A stretch of 64,000 bases of DNA. It comes from an uncultured Devosia sp. (GTDB lineage: Bacteria; Pseudomonadota; Alphaproteobacteria; Rhizobiales; Devosiaceae). Location of the stretch: positions 812,001-876,000 of the forward strand of contig NZ_CAUQDV010000001.1 in assembly GCF_963517015.1 (NCBI RefSeq), written 5' to 3'. A program made the position numbers and the translations under genes. Of the stretch, positions 8,148-16,334 are shown piece by piece (within the stretch, counting starts at the first letter, position 1; each line of letters starts with the position of its first letter). The notes beneath the pieces were generated by a model, which searched no databases, was not told the origin of the DNA, and saw only the letters and a program-made list of their open reading frames with translations.

Positions 8148-8693
8148 ATGAACAGAATTACCCTTATCACCCCAGCCGACGCAACCGGCTCGGTCGAACA
8201 GAGCTTTGCAGAGATCAAGTCGGCCTTTGGCGTCGTGCCCAACATGTTCAAGGCCGTCGCCAATTCTCCCGCAGCACTTGCCAGCATGTGGGGCGCATTT
8301 GGTGCTCTGGGCGGCGGCACGCTCGGCGCCAAGCTGGGTGAGCAGATTGCAGTCGCTATCGCTGACCGCAACAACTGCAACTATTGCCTGGCGGCGCACA
8401 CCGGCCTCGGCAGAAAGGCCGGTGCCACCGCCGAGGAAATGGCTGAAGCGCAGGCCGGTCGGTCCCCCGATCCACGCACCGCTGCTGCCCTTGCCTTCGC
8501 CATTGCGTTGGTCGACAAGCGCGGCGCAGTGGAAGCCCAGGAGGTTTCCGACCTGGCTGCCGCCGGGTTCGACGAAGGCGAAATCGTCGAGATCGTCGCC
8601 CATGTCGCGCTTAATCTCTTCACCAATTACGTGAATGTTGCGCTTGATGTGCCGGTGGACTTTCCCGGTGTGAAGCTCACCCGGGCGGCCTGA
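8148..8693 (+). CDS. Carboxymuconolactone decarboxylase/AhpD-like protein
   Basis: This 181-residue all-helical protein carries the AhpD-type redox motif CNYCLAAH (Cys77, Cys80, His84). In AhpD these residues reduce peroxide, and in related proteins they support peroxidase or disulphide chemistry. The ATG at 8148 is chosen because AGAGAAG lies just before it; in-frame upstream starts (8052, 8133) would add low-complexity residues. It follows the exported protein and precedes a strong hairpin at 8700-8725. Adjacency to a Cys-rich MarR and an efflux pump fits a defence against oxidants or electrophiles, which is inference. Confidence 0.82.
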   Translation: MNRITLITPADATGSVEQSFAEIKSAFGVVPNMFKAVANSPAALASMWGAFGALGGGTLGAKLGEQIAVAIADRNNCNYCLAAHTGLGRKAGATAEEMAEAQAGRSPDPRTAAALAFAIALVDKRGAVEAQEVSDLAAAGFDEGEIVEIVAHVALNLFTNYVNVALDVPVDFPGVKLTRAA

Positions 8694-8699
8694 ACCCAA

Positions 8700-8725
8700 G
8701 GTCCGCGCCGCCGAAGGCGCGGACC
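8700..8725 (+). terminator. GC-rich hairpin after the AhpD-like gene
   Basis: GGTCCGCGCC pairs perfectly with GGCGCGGACC (10 bp) around a 6-base loop, five bases after the stop codon at 8693. No strong T-tract follows. Confidence 0.65.
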
Positions 8726-8749
8726 ACCATCCTTTGCATGAGGGAAGCC

Positions 8750-9394
8750 ATGTCAACTGCCACAATCCTGCGCCACATCGCATTCGAGGATCTGGGTAGC
8801 CTTGCGCCAGTGCTCGTCGAATTGGGCTACGTCTTAACCTACCGCAGCGTGGGCGATGCCGACTTCCTCGACTTCGATCCCACTGCGCCCGATCTGCTGG
8901 TGGTTCTGGGCGGTCCTGTCGGCGTCTATGAGGACGCGGTCTATCCGTTTCTCGTGGGGGAGAAACAGAAGATTGCGGCTCGTATCTCAAATGGCTTGCC
9001 AACGCTCGGCATCTGCCTCGGCGCACAGTTGATCGCAGCAGCGCTCGGAGCGGAAGTCTTTCCTTCGGGGACTAAAGAGATAGGCTTTTCGCGACTGACC
9101 CTCTCCAAAGGCGGCGCGCAGGGGCCATTGCGTCACCTCGATGGGGTCCCCGTTCTCCACTGGCACGGCGATACCTACGATCTCCCACCGGCTGCCGACC
9201 ATCTCGCCGCGACAGACGCGGTTCATCAGCAGGCCTTCGCCGTTGGCCGTCACGTGCTTGGCCTGCAGTTTCATGCCGAGGTGGACGCCCGGGCGGGCTT
9301 TGAGCGCTGGCTGGTCGGCCACGCCAATGAACTCGCAGCAGCCAACATCGATATTCCCGCGCTTCGGGCTGACGCCAGGACCTTTGGCGAGTAG
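8750..9394 (+). CDS. Class I glutamine amidotransferase-like protein
   Basis: This is a 214-residue GATase1 domain of the stand-alone type related to the GuaA amidotransferase half. The nucleophile elbow LGICLGAQ places Cys89, and His175 with Glu177 (LQFHAEVD) complete the triad. The oxyanion-side segment VLGGPVGVYED is also present. There is no synthetase domain, so it either supplies ammonia to a partner or hydrolyses a gamma-glutamyl compound. The ATG at 8750 has GAGGGAAG just upstream and is preferred over an in-frame ATG at 8738. The MOSC gene follows in the same direction. Confidence 0.85.
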   Translation: MSTATILRHIAFEDLGSLAPVLVELGYVLTYRSVGDADFLDFDPTAPDLLVVLGGPVGVYEDAVYPFLVGEKQKIAARISNGLPTLGICLGAQLIAAALGAEVFPSGTKEIGFSRLTLSKGGAQGPLRHLDGVPVLHWHGDTYDLPPAADHLAATDAVHQQAFAVGRHVLGLQFHAEVDARAGFERWLVGHANELAAANIDIPALRADARTFGE

Positions 9395-9450
9395 TTGGTG
9401 CAGGCCTCGGGAAGGATGTTTGGCGAGTGGCTGAGCGGATTGCCACAGCG

Positions 9451-10146
9451 ATGATCGCTGTTCCGCTTCAGGCGCTGCTCATCGGATCCGTCAAACCGCT
9501 CGGCCAGCGGACTGCGCCAAGCGGCATCGACAAAAAGTGCGTCGAACGCCCGCTTTTCCTCGATGCGCGAGGATTTTCCGGCGATGCCCAGGGGGATACT
9601 CGCCATCATGGCGGGCCCGATAAGGCCGTGCATCACTATGCCGGCGAGCATTATTCGATGTGGAAAATAGAACTGGGTGAACGTGAACCGCTGAATCGCC
9701 CGGGTGCTTTCGGAGAAAATCTTGCAACCTTAGGATTGACGGAAGACCAAGTGGCGATCGGAGATGTCTTCGCGCTGGGAAAGGCGATCGTCGAAGTCAG
9801 CCAAGGGCGGCAGCCATGCTGGAAGCTCAACGAGCGCTTTGGGGTTCCGGATATGGCGCAGCGGGTGCAGGGAACCGGGCGAACGGGGTGGTATTATCGT
9901 GTCCTGCAGCCGGGCGAGGTTTCGCCCCGCGATAGCCTATCGCTTTTGCATCGGAACGCGCCGGAGCGGACCATCAGGCGGATATGGAGAGCGTTCTATG
10001 TGCACACGCTCGATTTGAATGAACTCGAACGGATCGCCGCGCTTCCTAAGCTCGCGGATAGCTGGCGTAAGCACGCCGCCCGTCGTCTGCAGACCGGGCG
10101 GGTCGAAGATTGGACGCACCGGCTTACCGGAGAGGAAAGACATTGA
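9451..10146 (+). CDS. MOSC domain protein, YiiM-like
   Basis: The MOSC domain of this 231-residue protein resembles YiiM, which reduces N-hydroxylated bases with a molybdenum cofactor. Family segments visible are GDTRHHGGPDKAVHHY, GAFGENL, and the conserved cysteine in QGRQPCWKLNERF that would hold molybdenum. A helical C-terminal part follows, typical of YiiM. The ATG at 9451 is preferred; a GTG at 9427 in the same frame is possible and neither has a strong ribosome site. Its stop overlaps the start of the acetyltransferase (TGATG at 10144), indicating co-translation. Substrate is unproven. Confidence 0.85.
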   Translation: MIAVPLQALLIGSVKPLGQRTAPSGIDKKCVERPLFLDARGFSGDAQGDTRHHGGPDKAVHHYAGEHYSMWKIELGEREPLNRPGAFGENLATLGLTEDQVAIGDVFALGKAIVEVSQGRQPCWKLNERFGVPDMAQRVQGTGRTGWYYRVLQPGEVSPRDSLSLLHRNAPERTIRRIWRAFYVHTLDLNELERIAALPKLADSWRKHAARRLQTGRVEDWTHRLTGEERH

Positions 10147-10673
10147 TGATGCCTGACCAGCTTGAAAGCAAGGGTGGACGACTCCTTCTCCGCCGGCCGA
10201 TAGCCAGCGATCTGGATCGGCTATTCGAGATATATGTCGATCCGCAAACCAATCTATACAATCCGTTCCCCATGACATCATGGAGCGAAGCAGCTGCAAC
10301 GCTCGACGGTTGGCTTGACCATTGGGCCGAACACTACTTCGGGCTCTGGGCCATAGCTGAGATCGAGCACCCCGAACAGGTGCTCGGCTTCGGCGGTCTG
10401 AGCTGGAGGATCATCGATGGCAGCAGCAGGTTCAACTTGGGATATCGCTTCGCACGGGAGGCTTGGGGGAGGGGGTACGCAACTGAAATGGGCCAGACAG
10501 CTCTGGTCCAAGCATTCGGAGCGCTACATGCGGACGCCGTCTATGCCTACGTGCGGCCGGCCAATGCGCCCTCGATCCGCGTACTCGGACGTCTGGGAAT
10601 GACGTTGGCATGGACCTTTGACGACGTGAAAGGCGAAGTCCCCAGTTTGGTCTATCGAGCGCTGCCGATCTGA
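10146..10673 (+). CDS. GNAT acetyltransferase, RimJ/RimL-like
   Basis: This 175-residue GNAT-fold acetyltransferase starts RLLLRRPIASDLDRLFEIYV, as RimJ/RimL relatives do. Its acetyl-CoA loop is in REAWGRGYATEMG, and it ends with the usual NAPSIRVLGRLGM helix. The start shares one base with the MOSC stop codon. GAGGAA at 10132-10137 serves as ribosome site, and the tandem ATG at 10149 is equivalent. The acceptor could be a small molecule or a protein N-terminus; the sequence does not say which. Confidence 0.82.
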   Translation: MMPDQLESKGGRLLLRRPIASDLDRLFEIYVDPQTNLYNPFPMTSWSEAAATLDGWLDHWAEHYFGLWAIAEIEHPEQVLGFGGLSWRIIDGSSRFNLGYRFAREAWGRGYATEMGQTALVQAFGALHADAVYAYVRPANAPSIRVLGRLGMTLAWTFDDVKGEVPSLVYRALPI

Positions 10674-10846
10674 CGGTCAACTGTTGCAGAACCATGCGAC
10701 GGGACCGGTGAGACCAAACTCACGCATTCCATCGTCTGCATGTCCCGGTACCCATCTCGCACGCAGACGCTACCGAGCCGTCGATTGGATCGTGAAGCAT
10801 ACAGATATGTGCTAATCGGAAGCTCGCGTGAAAAGTTGCCGCCTGC

Positions 10847-12784
10847 CTACTGAAGCCGAACCACGTCATGGATGCGTTGTGTGAGCACCTGATCAACGTC
10901 GAAATAGCCGGCCCACGCATCCACACCTTGAGCCTTTTCGGACGCAGAAAAGATGTCGAAACCGTTGGCCCTATCGAGGCCGTCCAGCTCCTCCCAGGTA
11001 ACCGGCACCGCGACAGTGCCGCCGGCTCTAGCGCGGGTCGACCATGGGCAGATTGCCGTACTCCCCTGACCGTTGCGCAGATAGTCCAGGAACATGCGAC
11101 CCTTGCGCCGGGACTTGCTCATATTGGCGACGAATCGGTGCGGCTCGGTTTTGGCCAGCAGCTCGGCGAAGTTCTGGCAGAAGGACTTCACCGCGTCCCA
11201 ATCGGCATCGGGTACCAGCGGCACGACCACGTGCACGCCTTTGCCGCCGGATACCAGCGGCCATGACTGCAGGCCGATGGCGCCCAGGATATCGCGGATG
11301 TCGATGGCCGCCTGTTTGACATGGCCGAAGTCTAGGCCTTCGTCGGGATCAATGTCGAAAACCAGTCGCTCCGGAAGGTCGGGGGTATGGCGATCGCTGC
11401 CCCAGACGTGGAACTCGAGGGTATTCATCTGTACCCCGCCGATCAGGCCCGACAGATCCTCGATCCACAGGATGCGGCTCTCGGTGCCCTTCATCTTGGT
11501 CAGCTCACCCGCCTTCAGCGTTTTCGGCATGCCGGGTAGCTGGTGCTTCTGGAAGAATGTCTTCGCCAGGTCGTTGTCGGTATCGCGCACTAAGGACAGC
11601 GGCCTATCCTTGAGGTGCGGCAGCATCCTGTCGGCGACCGCGGCATAGTATGCCACCAAGTGCGCCTTGGTGATCTCGGTGCCGGGATACATCACCTTAT
11701 CCGGGTTGGAGAGTTTAACGCCCACGGCCCCGGCTATCTCCTCACCCATCTCCGGGTCTAGGCCGCCGACGGCGTCGTTCTCGATCGCGGTTTCGAGCAC
11801 GACTTGGGAAGCCTTCTTGTCGACACGCATTCCCTGGAAGCTGGCGTGGCGAATCGAACCGTCGGGCGTGATATCCGCATAGGCGACTTCGGCCACCAGT
11901 TCTGGCCGCACCCAGTGCGCTTTGCGCGCAACGTCGCGCGGCACCGCGGCAAAGGCCGGTTTATCGATCCGGCGGGCTTCCATCTGTTTGAGGATCTTGT
12001 CGCGCATGGCATCGCTAAAGCCAGTTCCAACGCGCCCGCGATAGACAAACTCACCATTCTCATAGGTGCCAAGGATGAGGGATGCCATGCCACGGCCGGT
12101 GTCGCTGGGACGCCAGCCGCCGATGACGAACTCCTGGCGCTTGGTGCACTTGATTTTGAGCCAGCCGGTGGTGCGGTCGCCGACGTATCGGGCGTCCGCC
12201 TTCTTGGCGATCATGCCCTCATGCCCGCCAGCGGCCATGGCATTGAAGACGGCTTGGCCGTTGTCGACGACGTGATGACTATACTGCAGGCTGTCGCCGG
12301 CATCGCGCTGGCCAAGCAGCTCTTCCAGGATGGCCTTGCGTTCGGACAGCGGCAGCCCCGTCAGGTCAGTGCCGTCCTTTTCGAAGATGTCGAAAGCGTA
12401 GAACTTGAGCGGGATGCCGGCAGCGATCCCGGTCTTAAGCATCGAGAAGTTGGTGCGCCCCGCCTTGTCGACGGCGACGATCTCCCCGTCGAGCAGTACC
12501 GAGCCGGTTGTCAACGACTTCAAGGGTGGCAGGATGACCTTGAACTGCTCGGTCCAGTCATGACCGTTGCGGGTATAGACCCGCACCTCGGAACCGGTGA
12601 TAGCAATCTGGGCACGGTAACCGTCGAACTTCATCTCGAACAGCCAATTGCTGCCGGTCGGGATGGTGGTGGTCAGTGTGCACAGCTGAAACGGACGGAA
12701 GGTCGGAAGGGGGTAGCTAGGGCTAGATTCTGAGTCCCTGCGGGACTGCCGCTTTTTGCGGGGTGGGGCCTCTACGGCCTCCAT
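10847..12784 (-). CDS. ligD: DNA ligase D, ligase plus polymerase domains
   Basis: LigD repairs double-strand breaks with Ku in bacterial end joining. Here the order is ATP-dependent ligase then primase-like polymerase. The ligase has motif I FEMKFDGYRAQ with the AMP-accepting Lys52, the LDGEIVAVD motif and an OB domain ending near FQGMRVDK. The polymerase starts around VKLSNPDKVMYPG and carries the catalytic FDIDPDEGLDF. The N-terminal 3'-phosphoesterase domain of classical LigD is absent, which explains the 645-residue length; Hyphomicrobiales often carry several LigD versions. No Ku gene is in the window. It is convergent with the acetyltransferase gene and divergent from the DUF3606 gene. 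Confidence 0.93.
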   Translation of the reverse strand: MEAVEAPPRKKRQSRRDSESSPSYPLPTFRPFQLCTLTTTIPTGSNWLFEMKFDGYRAQIAITGSEVRVYTRNGHDWTEQFKVILPPLKSLTTGSVLLDGEIVAVDKAGRTNFSMLKTGIAAGIPLKFYAFDIFEKDGTDLTGLPLSERKAILEELLGQRDAGDSLQYSHHVVDNGQAVFNAMAAGGHEGMIAKKADARYVGDRTTGWLKIKCTKRQEFVIGGWRPSDTGRGMASLILGTYENGEFVYRGRVGTGFSDAMRDKILKQMEARRIDKPAFAAVPRDVARKAHWVRPELVAEVAYADITPDGSIRHASFQGMRVDKKASQVVLETAIENDAVGGLDPEMGEEIAGAVGVKLSNPDKVMYPGTEITKAHLVAYYAAVADRMLPHLKDRPLSLVRDTDNDLAKTFFQKHQLPGMPKTLKAGELTKMKGTESRILWIEDLSGLIGGVQMNTLEFHVWGSDRHTPDLPERLVFDIDPDEGLDFGHVKQAAIDIRDILGAIGLQSWPLVSGGKGVHVVVPLVPDADWDAVKSFCQNFAELLAKTEPHRFVANMSKSRRKGRMFLDYLRNGQGSTAICPWSTRARAGGTVAVPVTWEELDGLDRANGFDIFSASEKAQGVDAWAGYFDVDQVLTQRIHDVVRLQ

Positions 12785-12902
12785 GGCTCACTCGGGTACA
12801 TCGGCGGACTCAATCCAGTGCGGGGGAAACAGTTCCGCCGGGATTGAACCTCCCGACTCTTTGCAGCGTTGGACCTCAAGAAATCAAAGGAGGAGATCAG
12901 CA

Positions 12903-13085
12903 ATGGCACAAGAAAAAACGTCGCGTGGCCGCGCTCAGGATCGCGCCAAAGTGGCAGGTGGTCAGGACCACGAGGTTCGCTACGAGGCGGGCAAAACCGG
13001 CGCATCGAAAGATGAGGTCAAGTCTGCGGTCAAGAGCGCCGGAAATAGCCGCGACGCCGTCGAAAAGAAGCTGGGTTCGAAATGA
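12903..13085 (+). CDS. DUF3606 family small protein
   Basis: The product is 60 residues, basic and helical, with the DUF3606 signature DRAKVAGGQDHEVRYEAGKT followed by an SRDAVEKKL helix. A very strong AAGGAGG ribosome site precedes the ATG at 12903. DUF3606 proteins are common in alphaproteobacteria near general-stress genes; their function is unknown. It starts a three-gene operon with ATGA overlaps, divergent from ligD, so co-regulation under stress is plausible but not shown. Confidence 0.85.
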   Translation: MAQEKTSRGRAQDRAKVAGGQDHEVRYEAGKTGASKDEVKSAVKSAGNSRDAVEKKLGSK

Positions 13086-13300
13086 GCAAGGAAAGCAAAG
13101 ACGGGCTGCCCACAGGCGTACAGCCCGGCGTCGCCCACGATGTGGCGGATCCCCATCCAGAGAGGGATACAGATCACGACGCGCCCCGTCACCCTGGTGG
13201 AGCAACGCCACCCCAGAAGTCCGACGTTGGCTCGAACAGCTATGCCCATGACGGGACCGCGCCACCCCGGCCCAAAAGCAAGACCGGACGTGATGAATGA
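13082..13300 (+). CDS. Small disordered hydrophilic protein, 72 residues
   Basis: Its start overlaps the DUF3606 stop by four bases (ATGA) and its own stop overlaps the next start in the same way, so it is certainly translated within the operon if the neighbours are. The sequence is rich in Asp, His, Pro and Gly (DVADPHPERDTDHDAPRHPG) and predicted unstructured, without signal peptide or membrane segment. It resembles hydrophilin-like stress proteins in composition only. No family is recognised. Confidence 0.65.
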   Translation: MSKESKDGLPTGVQPGVAHDVADPHPERDTDHDAPRHPGGATPPQKSDVGSNSYAHDGTAPPRPKSKTGRDE

Positions 13301-13506
13301 CTACGATCAAGTTGGAAGAGGACTTGTTAGACGGCTTAGAGAACTTCATCGCTGACCGGGATCAGCCGCCGCGCGGCAAGATGAGCTATGACGATGCCGT
13401 CAACATTGCAGTGAGGGATTGGCTGATGAGCCAAGGTTATCTGGCACTACCCGACGACCCGGACACCATCGTCACGGCGTTCGATGCCGCGGAAGTGCCT
13501 CGGTGA
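13297..13506 (+). CDS. Ribbon-helix-helix-like small protein, 69 residues
   Basis: The N-terminus TTIKLEEDLLDGLENFIAD reads as a short beta strand then a helix, and SYDDAVNIAVRDWLMSQGY as a second helix, the layout of ribbon-helix-helix DNA-binding proteins. It is the last gene of the DUF3606 operon (ATGA overlap at 13297). It might regulate this operon, but no toxin partner is adjacent, so an antitoxin role is unsupported. Confidence 0.65.
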   Translation: MTTIKLEEDLLDGLENFIADRDQPPRGKMSYDDAVNIAVRDWLMSQGYLALPDDPDTIVTAFDAAEVPR

Positions 13507-13623
13507 GCCCGCACACCAATGGGAATTGGAAACAACTGACCTCAATATCGTTGGCAGCGAAACTACTGGCCACGGAGTTCCGCCATTACGACACCTAATG
13601 ATCTTTCCGACGGTGCACTGGCC

Positions 13624-13842
13624 GTGTTTGCCTTTGCCGCTTACCATCAGTTGAGTAGCGGCGATGCGGTTACAAGCATCATTTCCGACGATGCGGTTGG
13701 CCATAGGGCGGATCCCGCAGCCGTCGCCGAGTTGGTTCAGGCACGGGTGGCTACCCAAAAAGATCACCGCTTGCATTTAACTGACGAGGGGCAGGTCATG
13801 CTGTGTCAAGTCATTGACCGTATCCGAGGGGCTTGGTCGTAA
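13624..13842 (+). CDS. Small hypothetical protein, start uncertain
   Basis: The frame is open from 13540 and protein-like from about 13597 (NDLSDGALAVFAFAAYHQL), so the true start may lie upstream of the GTG at 13624. No upstream ATG is in frame and no ribosome site is clear; ATT at 13585 or CTG at 13618 would be unusual starts. The C-terminal half (AAVAELVQARVATQKDHRLHLTDEG) looks like a winged-helix beta hairpin, so it could be a small HTH protein. Otherwise unknown. Confidence 0.5.
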   Translation: MFAFAAYHQLSSGDAVTSIISDDAVGHRADPAAVAELVQARVATQKDHRLHLTDEGQVMLCQVIDRIRGAWS

Positions 13843-13973
13843 CGGCGGAGCTGAAAGTCGATTGCGTGCTTGTCAAAGGCGCCAGCCCGTCTTGCCACGC
13901 GGTGGGCGTTGGCAAGCAAACCGCGCGATGTTTGATTGGACAGATCTTTTCGGTGCGGTGTTAGGAGATTATC

Positions 13974-14939
13974 ATGAGCAGGATCGTCGTCATCGGCGCC
14001 ACTGGACACATCGGCACCCATCTCGTGCCACGTTTGGCCATGGCGGGGCATGAGGTCGTTGCGGTGAGCAGGGGCAAGGCGCAACCCTATCAACTCAGTC
14101 CCGTGTGGAAACATGTCGAGCGTGTTATCGTCGACCGTGACTTCAACGAAGCGGAAGGCACATTTGGCGAGGCGATCGCCGCGCTTCAGGGCGATGTGGT
14201 AGTTGACTGCATTTGCTTCATGCCGTCCAGCAGCCGCCAGTTGGCCGACGCTTTGACAGGCCAAGTCAACCACCTGATCCATATCGGCACCATCTGGACG
14301 CACGGGACTTCCTCGGTTGTGCCGACTTTGGAATCGAGCGTTAAGAGGCCTTTTGGGGAGTACGGTTTAGCTAAGGCGGAGATAGAGTTTGACCTTCTCC
14401 GTCGAGCGGCGCAGCAGCGCTTCCCCGTCACAATCGTGCATCCTGGCCACATTGTCGGACCTGGTTGGGTCCCGTTGAATCCCGCAGGAAACTTCAACCC
14501 CAAAGTTTTCACGACTATCGCTCAAAACGAAGAACTGCTCCTGCCTAATTTCGGGTTGGAGACGGTGCATCACGTCCATGCCGATGACGTCGCCCAAATG
14601 GTAGAACGCGTCATCAACAACCGCAGCGTATCCATGGGGGAGGCATTTCACGCCGTCTCATCCGGGGCGATCACGCTGCGTGGTTATGCGGAGGCAATGT
14701 TCAGATGGTTCGGACACGAACCCAAACTTGCCTTTGAGCCTTTCGGTCTCTGGTCGAAGTCGCAAGAGCCAGAGGATGCCAATGCAACTTTCGAGCATAT
14801 ATCGAGATCACCAAATTGCTCGATCGAGAAGGGGCGCCGACTGCTTGAGTACGCACCGCGCTATACATCGGTTGAGGCAGTACAGGAGGCGGTGATCAAG
14901 CTAATCGAAAGTGGCGAAGTACTCGCCTCGAACTTGTGA
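13974..14939 (+). CDS. NAD-dependent epimerase/dehydratase family protein
   Basis: This 321-residue extended SDR has a Rossmann start IVVIGATGHIGTHL (GxxGxxG at 8-14) and the catalytic-type YGLAK. It then shows HPGHIVGPGW and the domain-swap region HHVHADDVAQMVERVI, as in sugar-nucleotide epimerases. A GGAG ribosome site lies six bases before the ATG at 13974. It stands alone between the stress genes and the LacI regulator at 15118, so the substrate is unknown. Confidence 0.85.
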   Translation: MSRIVVIGATGHIGTHLVPRLAMAGHEVVAVSRGKAQPYQLSPVWKHVERVIVDRDFNEAEGTFGEAIAALQGDVVVDCICFMPSSSRQLADALTGQVNHLIHIGTIWTHGTSSVVPTLESSVKRPFGEYGLAKAEIEFDLLRRAAQQRFPVTIVHPGHIVGPGWVPLNPAGNFNPKVFTTIAQNEELLLPNFGLETVHHVHADDVAQMVERVINNRSVSMGEAFHAVSSGAITLRGYAEAMFRWFGHEPKLAFEPFGLWSKSQEPEDANATFEHISRSPNCSIEKGRRLLEYAPRYTSVEAVQEAVIKLIESGEVLASNL

Positions 14940-15117
14940 ACGTTGCCTCAAGCGATATGGTAACATCCAACGCCTACAGGCAGGTCACTACCCCAAATCT
15001 GACAGTCGGCAACCGACCCCTTTGCCGTCATTAGCTTGGTGCAGATTCTGATTTGTAAGCGGACATTGGGCAAATACCTGCGCCGTACCTCTTGCACTTC
15101 AAGTCATCAGTTGTGGA

Positions 15118-16137
15118 TCATAGAGTCTGCAGGTGTCCGACCAAGCCATCCGGGTCAGCGGCGCCATGCGTTGTGCGTTCGATGAATTGCGGGGTCAGGA
15201 TTGTCCGCCTGGGACGGGCATGAGCGTTTCGGTTCTCCAGCCGCCAGTGGAGCATCTGCATGGCGGCCGCGCCTATCTCATGCATGGGTTGCCGGACCGT
15301 CGACAGTTTGATGCCCAGTTGCGAAGCGGTATGCGAGTCGTTCGAGCCTACTACCGAAACGTGCTGGGGTATTTTGAAGCCCAGTTCCAGCAGGCTCCAC
15401 GCTAGGGTCATTGCGACAAAGTCGGTGGCTCCGGCGAAAGCCGTCGGCGTGACGGCGGAGCGTAGCACGCGCAGCACCTCGGACTTCATGTCGTCTCTGC
15501 CATCAAAATGAACCGGCAGCACGGCGCCGCCATGAATCCGCATGGCCTCGACGAGTCCAGCCTGCCGCAAATTGCGGCCCTCATCCTCCGGCGCATCGGT
15601 GAAGAAGGCGATTGCCTTGTGGCCCAGGCGCCCCAGCACATCGCCGGCACAATAGCCGCCGTCGAAATTGGCTGCCTGCACGCTGTCGATGGGCTCCATC
15701 GGCCGGGGGTGGCCTATGAGAACCTTAGGGATTGCGAGATTGATGAATGGCTCGATCACGCCGCGTGACCGACGACCCGCCAGCAGCAAGCCATGGACGT
15801 TTTCCTGCAGAACCTCGACGCTGCGATCGGCACTGAGAACGTCGATGACCAGCCGGTAGCCCAGAACGCCCGCTTCAGCCTGTGCGCCCTCGATGACTTC
15901 CACCCAAAAGCTTGAATTGATGGCGTCGGCTTGCGGAATGATCAGGTGGACAACCTTGTCGCCCGTCACGGTCGGAGAAACGGCACTGTGATTGTAACCC
16001 AGCTCCCGGGCGACCCGCAGCACGGTGCTCCGCGTCTTCTCGCTGACGCCAACTTTTCCCGACAGCGCGCGGGATACAGAAAACTTCGAAAGACCCAATC
16101 GCAAGGCAAGGTCGTCCAGGGTGATTTTTTGGGCCAT
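15118..16137 (-). CDS. LacI-family regulator of the first ABC operon
   Basis: The 339-residue protein has an N-terminal LacI helix-turn-helix (LGLSKFSVSRALSGKVGVSE) and a periplasmic-binding-protein-like effector domain (VVHLIIPQADAINSSFWVEV). It is divergent from the dehydrogenase/ABC operon beginning at 16335, with inverted repeats between them (16198-16253), so it likely represses that operon and itself. Its HTH is very similar to that of the LacI at 25731 (both SKF-VSRALSGK), pointing to duplicated regulators for the two neighbouring sugar loci. The inducer is unknown. Confidence 0.9.
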   Translation of the reverse strand: MAQKITLDDLALRLGLSKFSVSRALSGKVGVSEKTRSTVLRVARELGYNHSAVSPTVTGDKVVHLIIPQADAINSSFWVEVIEGAQAEAGVLGYRLVIDVLSADRSVEVLQENVHGLLLAGRRSRGVIEPFINLAIPKVLIGHPRPMEPIDSVQAANFDGGYCAGDVLGRLGHKAIAFFTDAPEDEGRNLRQAGLVEAMRIHGGAVLPVHFDGRDDMKSEVLRVLRSAVTPTAFAGATDFVAMTLAWSLLELGFKIPQHVSVVGSNDSHTASQLGIKLSTVRQPMHEIGAAAMQMLHWRLENRNAHARPRRTILTPQFIERTTHGAADPDGLVGHLQTL

Positions 16138-16197
16138 AGCCAGCTCCGGAGCAATTTGACCGCTCTAGCAGAGCCAAACCTGCACCGCAATGTCCTT

Positions 16198-16253
16198 CAA
16201 TAACAGCAAAAATGTTGCGGTGTATTAGCGCAATTAGTTTCTTGTTATTGCGC
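16198..16253. promoter_or_regulatory. Nested inverted repeats, candidate LacI operator region
   Basis: CAATAACA at 16198-16205 is matched by TGTTATTG at 16243-16250. GCGCAAT at 16228-16234 is matched by ATTGCGC at 16247-16253. They lie between the divergent LacI gene and the operon starting at 16335. The arms resemble LacI-type half-sites; the exact operator is not defined. Confidence 0.45.
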
Positions 16254-16334
16254 TTCCTGTGTTGCGCATCCGGTCCGGGCTGGTTACCAATTGAACAATC
16301 GGACTGCATAAGCGGCCGCTACGGGAGGACAGAG

